A stretch of DNA of 16,028 nt, from assembly GCA_029939385.1 (NCBI GenBank), contig JAOZSZ010000008.1, forward strand, positions 1-16,028, given 5' to 3'. Each line of letters starts with the position of its first letter. Position 1 is the first letter of the stretch. A program made the translations under genes and the position numbers. Positions 10,789 through 16,028 of this stretch are shown here, one piece after another. Origin of the DNA: Pontiella sp. (lineage in GTDB: Bacteria; Verrucomicrobiota; Kiritimatiellia; Kiritimatiellales; Pontiellaceae). A model generated the notes under the pieces. The model saw nothing but the letters and a program-made list of their open reading frames with translations, ran no database searches and was not told where the DNA came from.

Positions 10789-12255
10789 ATGGGTAAACCC
10801 ACAGGATTTAAAGAATTTAAACGGCAGGCTCCCGTAGAGCGACCCGTTGAAGAACGGATTTCGGACTATGAAGAGGTCTATGAACCGTTCCCAGAAGAAA
10901 AGCTTCAGCGGCAGGCGGCGCGTTGCATGAACTGCGGCATTCCGTTTTGTCATATTGGCTGTCCGCTCGGAAATATTATTCCCGAGTGGAACGATCTCGT
11001 TTACAAGGGGCAATGGAAAGCCGCTTGGGAGATCCTCTCCGCCACCAATAATTTTCCAGAATTTACCGGACGAATCTGTCCTGCCCCCTGCGAAGAGGCC
11101 TGCGTTCTTGGCATTAATGAGCCGGCTGTAAGTATCGAAAATATTGAAAAAACAATTATTGAGCATGCCTTTAATGAAGGATGGGTTGTCCCCGAACCTC
11201 CCGAAAGTCGGACGGGAAAAACGGCGGCCGTCATTGGCTCTGGGCCGTCTGGACTCGCGGCCGCCGATCAGCTTAACCGCGCGGGCCACAAGGTCACTGT
11301 TTTTGAACGGGCGAAGCGCCTCGGCGGGCTCTTACGCTTCGGTATTCCTGACTTTAAACTCGAAAAAAGAATCATTGATCGCCGGATCAAAATCATGGAG
11401 GAAGAGGGCATACACTTCCGTACCCAAGCCGCGATCGGAACCCAAGTTTCTATCGATGAATTGGACGAGTTTGATGTGGTCATTCTCTGCTGTGGATCCA
11501 CCGAAGGCCGCGACCTTCCCATCCTTGGGCGAGATCTTGAAGGCATCCACTTTGCAATGGAGTTTCTTCCGCAGCAAAATAAAAAGATTGCGGGCGATCA
11601 ATCGCGGGTAAAGATCTCAGCCAAGGGCAAGCATGTTGTGGTGATTGGGGGCGGCGATACGGGCTCTGATTGTATTGGAACCTCCATTCGTCAAGGGTGC
11701 AAATCCGTCGTCAATTTTGAGCTATTTCCACAGCCGCCACTTTATCGCCCTGCGCACCAGCCGTGGCCCTATTGGCCGATGAAGCTGCGGAGCAGCTCAT
11801 CGCACCACGAATGCGAACAAGATCCCCGCAACTATGCACTGCTCACTAAAGCCTTTCGTGGAGAGGTGGGGCATGTGGTTGGCGTGACCTCTGTAAAGGT
11901 TGATTTCACGCGCGAGCGTCAAACCGGAAACTCCAATATGGAAGAGGTTCCCGGAACCGAGAAGGAGTGGAAGGCCGACCTTGTTTTGCTGGCCCTTGGC
12001 TTCACGGGACCCGAACGTAATAACGTGATTCACGGCTTGGGCATTGAACTGGATGAGCGCGGTAACATTAAGACGACCGAAACCTATCAAACAAACGTTG
12101 AAAATGTATTTGCCGCGGGCGACTGCCACCGAGGTCAGTCCCTGATTGTCTGGGCGATTTCCGAAGGCCGCGAAGCCGCCCGTTGTGCCGATATCTACCT
12201 GATGGGGGAATCGTATCTCCCCACGAAAGGACCCGACGATCTGCCGAGGAGGTAG
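10789..12255 (+). CDS. gltD: glutamate synthase (NADPH) small subunit
   Basis: The beta subunit of glutamate synthase oxidises NADPH on FAD and passes electrons to GltB. The 488-residue product has the family length and starts MGKPTGF, a typical GltD N-terminus. Two cysteine groups for [4Fe-4S] clusters are C46, C49, C54, C58 and C97, C101, C105. The FAD Rossmann motif is GSGPSG (150-155) and the NADPH motif is GGGDTGSD (287-294). The stretch PPLYRPAHQPWPYWP (317-331) is typical of true GltD rather than its Nfn/Sud paralogues. The C-terminal FAD-closing motif NVFAAGDCHRGQSLIVWA is intact. It is the second gene of the gltBD operon. No terminator is visible after it; the following 160 bp carry a gene remnant. 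Confidence 0.97.
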   Translation: MGKPTGFKEFKRQAPVERPVEERISDYEEVYEPFPEEKLQRQAARCMNCGIPFCHIGCPLGNIIPEWNDLVYKGQWKAAWEILSATNNFPEFTGRICPAPCEEACVLGINEPAVSIENIEKTIIEHAFNEGWVVPEPPESRTGKTAAVIGSGPSGLAAADQLNRAGHKVTVFERAKRLGGLLRFGIPDFKLEKRIIDRRIKIMEEEGIHFRTQAAIGTQVSIDELDEFDVVILCCGSTEGRDLPILGRDLEGIHFAMEFLPQQNKKIAGDQSRVKISAKGKHVVVIGGGDTGSDCIGTSIRQGCKSVVNFELFPQPPLYRPAHQPWPYWPMKLRSSSSHHECEQDPRNYALLTKAFRGEVGHVVGVTSVKVDFTRERQTGNSNMEEVPGTEKEWKADLVLLALGFTGPERNNVIHGLGIELDERGNIKTTETYQTNVENVFAAGDCHRGQSLIVWAISEGREAARCADIYLMGESYLPTKGPDDLPRR

Positions 12256-12267
12256 AAAATAATATAG

Positions 12268-12402
12268 GCTTGCCGTCTCAAATACCGTAAAGAAATAGAT
12301 GGTCACGATGAAGAGAATTGGTCGGAAATCAATCAGTGGTTTATTAAGTACATGGCTAAGTTGGAGACGGTTCTTCATCAGTCATTGAAAGAAATCAGTT
12401 AA
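12268..12402 (+). pseudogene. C-terminal remnant of a lost gene (DUF4268-like tail)
   Basis: Between gltD and hepT an open stretch of 44 codons ends at TAA 12400-12402. It has no start codon near its left end and is bounded upstream by in-frame stops at 12265 and 12253 (the gltD stop itself). Its translation ends with DEENWSEINQWFIKYMAKLE and then VLHQSLKEIS. The acidic residues followed by NW, a W about eight residues on and then an amphipathic helix recall, from memory, the C-terminus of DUF4268-type proteins, which often lie in defence or mobile regions. The match is not verified. The stretch looks like protein and stops 14 nt before hepT, as an upstream operon partner would. It is most simply the tail of a gene whose front was deleted when this segment was joined to gltD. 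A short expressed peptide from the internal ATG at 12352 is possible but unlikely. Confidence 0.45.
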
Positions 12403-12416
12403 GAAGGGATCGGGCG

Positions 12417-12815
12417 ATGAATCAAAAAGACACACGTTGGCGGCAACGGTTTGAGAATTTCGAGAAGGCTTATCTGCTATTGGCGTCGACGATTGAGATA
12501 GATCGCCCTTCCGTGGTCGAGCGGGCGGGGCTGATCCAGTTTTTTGAGGTGACGTTTGAGTTGTCTTGGAAATTATTGAAGGACTATCTGGAGAGTCAGG
12601 ATGTGAATCCGAAGTTTCCGCGCGATGCCATCAAGGAGGCTTTCCATTACGAGCTGATCGAGGATGGCGATGCCTGGATGAACATGCTCACCGACCGGAA
12701 CCTGACGGTGCATACCTATAACGAAACCAAGGCCACCGAAATCGAGTTAAAAATCCGCACAGTCTTTTTCCCTGCCATTCAGCAGCTCTATCTTTTGATG
12801 AAGGAGCGTCTGTAG
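12417..12815 (+). CDS. hepT: HEPN-domain toxin, HI0074/HepT family
   Basis: The 132-residue product is an all-helical HEPN protein of the family first called nucleotidyltransferase substrate-binding protein (HI0074). Segments FFEVTFELSWKLLKDYLE (43-60) and the RNLTVHTYNE block are family hallmarks. R94 and H99 form the Rx4H ribonuclease motif with Asn next to the Arg, and Y101 completes Rx4HxY. In studied HepT-MntA pairs HepT is an RNase toxin and MntA silences it by adding AMP units to this tyrosine (type VII toxin-antitoxin). All these residues are present, so an active toxin is plausible. The ATG has a modest GAAGGG site 8 nt upstream. The stop overlaps the mntA start by one base, the usual toxin-first order. 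The neighbouring gene debris suggests arrival by horizontal transfer. Confidence 0.88.
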   Translation: MNQKDTRWRQRFENFEKAYLLLASTIEIDRPSVVERAGLIQFFEVTFELSWKLLKDYLESQDVNPKFPRDAIKEAFHYELIEDGDAWMNMLTDRNLTVHTYNETKATEIELKIRTVFFPAIQQLYLLMKERL

Positions 12816-13111
12816 TGGATCGCTTTGGTTTAACTGAAAAGCAACTCCTCTTGGTCTCGGAGGCGATAGAGAAATTTGACGGAATCCGCGAAGCTCTCAT
12901 TTTTGGCTCCCGGGCGATGGGCAACCACAAACCCGGCTCCGACGTGGACATTGCAATCAAGGGGCGGAATGTGGCCATGGAACTAAGTTCATTGCTCAAC
13001 GAGGAGTTGCCTCTTCCTCACTATTTTGATGTGGTGCATTATGGGTCTTTGGATAGCGAATCCCTGATCCAGCACATCGATGAAGAGGGAATTAGTTTCT
13101 TCACACGCTGA
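12815..13111 (+). CDS. mntA: MNT-domain nucleotidyltransferase antitoxin
   Basis: The 98-residue minimal nucleotidyltransferase belongs to the pol beta superfamily and is the expected antitoxin for HepT. The catalytic motif is GSRAMG (31-36) followed by SDVDIAI with Asp43 and Asp45. A third acidic residue, Asp72 in FDVVHY, fits the last metal ligand. The enzyme would use ATP to AMPylate the HepT tyrosine. The start is GTG, fixed by the overlap TAGTG with hepT and by AAGGAG at 12801-12806, 8 nt upstream. Overlap and order show a two-gene operon with translational coupling. The stop is only 14 nt from the convergent nfnB stop, and no terminator can be seen between them. Confidence 0.87.
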   Translation: MDRFGLTEKQLLLVSEAIEKFDGIREALIFGSRAMGNHKPGSDVDIAIKGRNVAMELSSLLNEELPLPHYFDVVHYGSLDSESLIQHIDEEGISFFTR

Positions 13112-13125
13112 CTCGGGACAATCCG

Positions 13126-14619
13126 TTAGCTATTTGCAAGCATTTCATTCATGGCGGCGGCGGCTTTTCGGCCTTCGCCCATGGCGAGAATCACGGTGGC
13201 GGCTCCGAGGACGATGTCGCCTCCGGCATAGATCCGCTCGACGGAGGTTTTTCCATTTTCATCGGCCACAATATTTCCCCATTTATTGGTTTCGAGTCCG
13301 GGGGTGGTTTGGCGGATCAGTGGGTTGGAGTCGTTGCCGATCGCAACGATGACCGTATCGAGATCGATTTCAAATTCGCTCCCTTCGATGGCCATGGGGC
13401 GGCGTCGGCCGGAGTCGTCGGGTTCTCCAAGTTCGTAGCGTAGGCATTCGATCCCTCGTACCCAGCCCTGCTCGTCGGAAAGAATACGCTTGGGGTTTTC
13501 CAATAGATGAAAAATCACACCTTCCTCTTTGGCATGGCCGACTTCTTCTACTCGCGCTGGCATTTCAACTTCGGTGCGGCGGTAGATGAGATGAACTTCC
13601 TTGGCTCCAAGACGTACGGCGGTACGGGCGGCATCCATCGCCACATTTCCGCCCCCGAATACGGCGACTTTTTTGGAGTCCGAAATGGGGGTATCCGCAT
13701 GGTCTTTTTCGTAGGCCCGCATGAGATTGGCGCGGGTTAGGTATTCGTTTGCAGAATAAACCCCCACCAAATTTTCGCCTTCAATATTCATGAAGCGCGG
13801 AAGTCCGGCCCCCGTTCCAATGAAGAGCGCATCGAAGCCATCTTCATCGAGAAGAGATTGGATTTTACGAGTGCGTCCAATCACGAAATTGGGTTTTAGT
13901 TCGCACCCCATCTTTGTGAGGACATCAATTTCTTTTTGTACAATGGCCTTGGGCAGGCGGAACTCGGGGATGCCATATATCATGACGCCGCCGGGTTTAT
14001 GAAAGGCTTCGAAGAGAACCACGTGGTGGCCTTCGCGACGGAGGTCGGCGGCAACGGTGAGTCCGGCGGGGCCGGTTCCAATGATGCCCACTTTCTTTCC
14101 GGTTTCAGGTTTAATGGCTGGGGTTTCGATTAATCCATTTTCGCGCTCCCAGTCCGCAACATAGCGTTCGAGGCGTCCAATACTGACGGCTTTGTCGACC
14201 GATTTAAGTACTTTCCCCACGGTGCAGGGGGCTTGGCATTGCGTTTCTTGCGGGCAGACCCGTCCGCAGACGGCGGGTAACAGACTGCTCTCTTTTAGAA
14301 TATCAATGGCCTTTTGGTTGTTATCATCCGCAATCGCTTGAATGAAGCCGGGAATATCAATCCCGACAGGGCAACCGGCAATACACGGGGCTGTTTTACA
14401 TTGAAGGCATCGCTCTGCTTCGAGCTTCGCCTGTTCGGGGGTGTAGCCGAGCGCGACCTCTTTCATGTTGGTACGGCGTATGGCGGGATCTTGCGAGGGC
14501 ATCTCCTGCGCGGGGATAGCCATGCGATCTTTGGGCTTGAGTGGCTCCGTTCTTTTTGTGAGTTCTTCCCACGCTTGTTTGGCGTCTTCGGCTAATTTTT
14601 CAGAGGAGATATAGCTCAT
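13126..14619 (-). CDS. nfnB: NfnB-type NADPH-binding large subunit, Fd-NADP+ oxidoreductase
   Basis: The 497-residue flavoprotein is a GltD paralogue. With the small subunit it should form NfnAB, which couples NADH and reduced ferredoxin oxidation to NADP+ reduction by flavin-based electron bifurcation. Iron-sulfur ligands are C71, C74, C79, C83 in CLQCKTAPCIAGC and C118, C122, C128, C132 in CGRVCPQETQCQAPC; known NfnB uses a Glu ligand on one cluster, and E125 is nearby. FAD motif GTGPAG is at 181-186, NADPH motif GGGNVAMD at 322-329, and the C-terminal IYAGGDIVLGAATVILAMG closes the FAD site. The start overlaps the nfnA stop (ATGA), with GGAGG 9 nt upstream inside nfnA. The gene could be called homotetrameric glutamate synthase (gltA) or SudA sulfide dehydrogenase on homology alone, but the nfnA partner and the separate gltBD argue for Nfn. 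Confidence 0.9.
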   Translation of the reverse strand: MSYISSEKLAEDAKQAWEELTKRTEPLKPKDRMAIPAQEMPSQDPAIRRTNMKEVALGYTPEQAKLEAERCLQCKTAPCIAGCPVGIDIPGFIQAIADDNNQKAIDILKESSLLPAVCGRVCPQETQCQAPCTVGKVLKSVDKAVSIGRLERYVADWERENGLIETPAIKPETGKKVGIIGTGPAGLTVAADLRREGHHVVLFEAFHKPGGVMIYGIPEFRLPKAIVQKEIDVLTKMGCELKPNFVIGRTRKIQSLLDEDGFDALFIGTGAGLPRFMNIEGENLVGVYSANEYLTRANLMRAYEKDHADTPISDSKKVAVFGGGNVAMDAARTAVRLGAKEVHLIYRRTEVEMPARVEEVGHAKEEGVIFHLLENPKRILSDEQGWVRGIECLRYELGEPDDSGRRRPMAIEGSEFEIDLDTVIVAIGNDSNPLIRQTTPGLETNKWGNIVADENGKTSVERIYAGGDIVLGAATVILAMGEGRKAAAAMNEMLANS

Positions 14620-15455
14620 TTTTTTGATCCTCCATGGAGTCCAATTTTGCAGGCATGGTCTTCTTGTTTTTTGAAAAAATTAAGTCGATTCATCATGTTA
14701 TCGAAATCAACCAGATGGCCGTCGAACTCGGGGCCGTCTACACAGACAAACTTGGTTTCGTCGCCGACCGTGACACGGCATCCGCCGCACATACCGGTGC
14801 CATCCACCATAATGGTATTGAGCGAAACCTGAGTGGGGACTTTATAGGGCCGCGTGGTTTCGGCGCAGAATTTCATCATAATGGGAGGGCCAATGGCCAC
14901 GGCGAGATCGGGCTTCGGGCTCTGTTCGCAGAGTTCTTTGAGCGGTTCGGTGACGAGACATTTGCGGCCATACGATCCGTCGTCAGTGCAGATGATCAGT
15001 TCATCGGCGATGGCGCGCATTTCATCTTCGAGAATGATGAGTTCCTTGTTGCGCGCGCCCATAATAATAATGACCTTATTGCCCGCCGCCTTCATGGCTT
15101 GGGCGATCGGGTGGAGCGGTGCAATGCCAATGCCGCCGCCGATACAAACGACGGTGCCAAAGTTTTCAATATGGGTGGGGGATCCCAAGGGGCCAACCAG
15201 TGCGGCGATCTCGTCGCCTACGTTCATGAGTGCCATTTGTTGGGTTGTTTTTCCAACGGCCTGGAAAATAATGGTGATGGAGCCGGCTTCGGGGTCGGCA
15301 TCGGCTACGGTGAGCGGAATACGTTCTCCGTAATCTTCACATAATTGGAGAATAATAAACTGACCGGCTTTTCGTTCGCGTGCAATTAATGGGGCGTCAA
15401 GACGCATTAAAAAAACGGTTTCTGATAGCTGTCTTTTTTCGAGTATCTGGCTCAT
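14616..15455 (-). CDS. nfnA: NfnA-type FAD/[2Fe-2S] small subunit, Fd-NADP+ oxidoreductase
   Basis: The 279-residue product belongs to the ferredoxin-NADP reductase family, sulfide dehydrogenase/dihydroorotate dehydrogenase electron-transfer branch. The N-terminal FAD barrel contains ERIPLTVAD (44-52), and the nucleotide-binding half has CIGGGIGIAPLHPIA (104-118). The C-terminal [2Fe-2S] site is DGTGMCGGC then FVC. Cys223, Cys226 and Cys238 with Asp218 match the unusual Asp-Cys3 ligation known for NfnA, and GPEFDGHLVDFD is a family hallmark. This subunit binds NADH and accepts its electrons; NfnB carries the bifurcating FAD. The ATG has GAGGGGAAG just upstream. It is the first gene of the nfnAB operon, 105 nt after gdhA. 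A close alternative is SudB of sulfide dehydrogenase, which is the same protein type. Confidence 0.92.
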   Translation of the reverse strand: MSQILEKRQLSETVFLMRLDAPLIARERKAGQFIILQLCEDYGERIPLTVADADPEAGSITIIFQAVGKTTQQMALMNVGDEIAALVGPLGSPTHIENFGTVVCIGGGIGIAPLHPIAQAMKAAGNKVIIIMGARNKELIILEDEMRAIADELIICTDDGSYGRKCLVTEPLKELCEQSPKPDLAVAIGPPIMMKFCAETTRPYKVPTQVSLNTIMVDGTGMCGGCRVTVGDETKFVCVDGPEFDGHLVDFDNMMNRLNFFKKQEDHACKIGLHGGSKK

Positions 15456-15480
15456 TTCTTCCCCTCAGTTACGTTGATAT

Positions 15481-15510
15481 AAAAAACTTCCTCTCCCAAA
15501 GGGAAAGGAA
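15481..15510 (-). terminator. hairpin plus T-run between gdhA and nfnA
   Basis: Read on the minus strand, TTCCTTTCCC (15510-15501), a TTT loop and GGGAGAGGAA (15497-15488) form a 10-bp stem with one mismatch. G and six T follow (15487-15481), a good rho-independent terminator shape. It lies 51 nt after the gdhA stop and 25 nt before the nfnA start, so it probably ends gdhA transcripts. A promoter -10 box abuts its upstream edge, so it may also act on the nfnA leader. Confidence 0.65.
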
Positions 15511-15539
15511 ATTATACAACTGGCGGGCCATCAAGGCAA
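15511..15539 (-). promoter_or_regulatory. nfnA: sigma70-like promoter for nfnAB
   Basis: On the minus strand TTGCCT (15539-15534), a 17-nt spacer and a perfect TATAAT (15516-15511) make a near-consensus housekeeping promoter pointing at nfnA. The expected start of transcription, about 7 nt after the -10 box, falls inside the first arm of the adjoining hairpin. The leader would be about 50 nt. Confidence 0.6.
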
Positions 15540-15560
15540 CTCGGCAGTCCTTTTTTCAGA

Positions 15561-16028
15561 TTAGACCACACCTTGGTCGATCATGGCATCGGCCACTTTG
15601 GTGAAGGCGGCAATGTTGGCGCCCATGACATAGTTGCCCGGCTGGCCGTATTCCTCGGCGGCCGCCACCGTAGCGGCGTGGATCTTAACCATGATGTCGT
15701 TGAGCTTTGCATCTACCCGTTCGCGGCTCCAATGGGATCGGGAGGAGTTTTGGCGCATTTCGAGGTAGGATGTGGCCACGCCACCGGCGTTGGCAGCCTT
15801 GCTTGGGCCGTAGAGAATGCGGGTTTCAACAAACCGCTCGACGGCCTCGGGTGTGCTTGGCATATTGGCGCCTTCGCTGACTACGTAGCAGCCATTATCC
15901 AACAGGGTCTTGGCATCTTCGCCGCTAATCTCGTTCTGCGTGGCGCTTGGGAAGGCGCAGTCGCATGGAATGCCCCACGGTCGCTGGCCTTCGAGGTATT
16001 CCGCACCGAACTTCTCGGCATATTCCTT
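15561..16028 (-). CDS. gdhA: NADP-type glutamate dehydrogenase, 3' part
   Basis: The last 155 codons of a hexameric glutamate dehydrogenase run from the window edge to the TAA at 15561. Readable marks are YLEGQRPWGIPCDCAFPSATQNE near the edge, which is the nucleotide-binding domain's ATQNE block, then VVSEGANMPST, GPSKAANAGGVATS and the C-terminal YVMGANIAAFTKVADAM followed by QGVV. These agree closely with the E. coli-type NADP enzyme, which aminates 2-oxoglutarate with free ammonia. About 290 N-terminal residues lie outside the window. A start at the TTG at 15902 would be wrong because the frame and homology continue beyond it. It is followed by a terminator-like hairpin and then nfnAB on the same strand. 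Confidence 0.96.
   Translation of the reverse strand, partial: KEYAEKFGAEYLEGQRPWGIPCDCAFPSATQNEISGEDAKTLLDNGCYVVSEGANMPSTPEAVERFVETRILYGPSKAANAGGVATSYLEMRQNSSRSHWSRERVDAKLNDIMVKIHAATVAAAEEYGQPGNYVMGANIAAFTKVADAMIDQGVV

Noticed and set aside
12273..12370. 7-bp inverted repeat CCGTCTC / GAGACGG flanking the gene remnant
   Set aside because: The arms are about 85 nt apart and do not extend; a 7-bp match in this length is near chance. No target-site duplication was found around the toxin-antitoxin segment.
12688..12999. 103-codon minus-strand frame antisense to the hepT-mntA junction
   Set aside because: It covers the conserved Rx4H and GS-DxD segments of the real genes in antisense and has no recognisable content; not a credible third component.
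13126..14619. Calling the GltD paralogue a second glutamate synthase subunit
   Set aside because: It overlaps an NfnA/SudB-type gene with the Asp-Cys3 [2Fe-2S] site, and a full gltBD pair is already present, so NfnB fits better.
14634..15344. 236-codon plus-strand frame opposite nfnA
   Set aside because: Shadow of nfnA; the minus frame carries the FAD and [2Fe-2S] motifs and overlaps nfnB properly.

Overview
This window looks like a conventional stretch of a Gram-negative, probably anaerobic or facultative bacterial chromosome, densely coded and of roughly balanced base composition. The Gram-negative inference rests on an LpxL/HtrB-type lipid A acyltransferase-like gene. The metabolic inference rests on an electron-bifurcating NfnAB-type transhydrogenase. 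The phylum cannot be fixed from this sequence; the mix of genes would suit the PVC group (for example Kiritimatiellota or Verrucomicrobiota), but that is a guess.

Layout from left to right: (1) The 3' part of an ABC-F ATPase gene on + (2-1519). It converges on an acyltransferase gene (1528-2427, -), and a perfect 8-bp hairpin lies across the two stop codons. (2) The acyltransferase sits 2 nt downstream of dnaE (2430-5972, -), which encodes the replicative DNA polymerase III alpha subunit with an apparently intact PHP metal site. (3) A roughly 210-bp divergent intergenic region separates dnaE from gltB-gltD (6184-12255, +), the two subunits of NADPH-dependent glutamate synthase. (4) A small accessory patch follows: a C-terminal remnant of a lost gene (12268-12402), then a complete HEPN-MNT pair of the type VII toxin-antitoxin kind, hepT-mntA (12417-13111, +). 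(5) On the minus strand come nfnB and nfnA (13126-15455), the subunits of an NADH-dependent ferredoxin:NADP+ oxidoreductase. Upstream of them is a compact block with a strong sigma70-like promoter and a terminator-like hairpin. The window closes with the 3' end of gdhA, NADP-type glutamate dehydrogenase (15561-16028, -).

The right-hand two thirds is coherent: GltBD and GdhA make glutamate from 2-oxoglutarate using NADPH, and NfnAB is a route to NADPH from NADH plus reduced ferredoxin. The grouping therefore links ammonia assimilation to the redox enzyme that can supply it. The toxin-antitoxin pair and the gene remnant interrupt this neighbourhood and are the only part that looks recently acquired or rearranged. 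I see no IS element, tRNA, rRNA, CRISPR array or clear riboswitch, and no convincing wholly new system. The items most worth a second look are the HepT-MntA module with its adjoining gene debris, and the promoter-hairpin block in front of nfnA.
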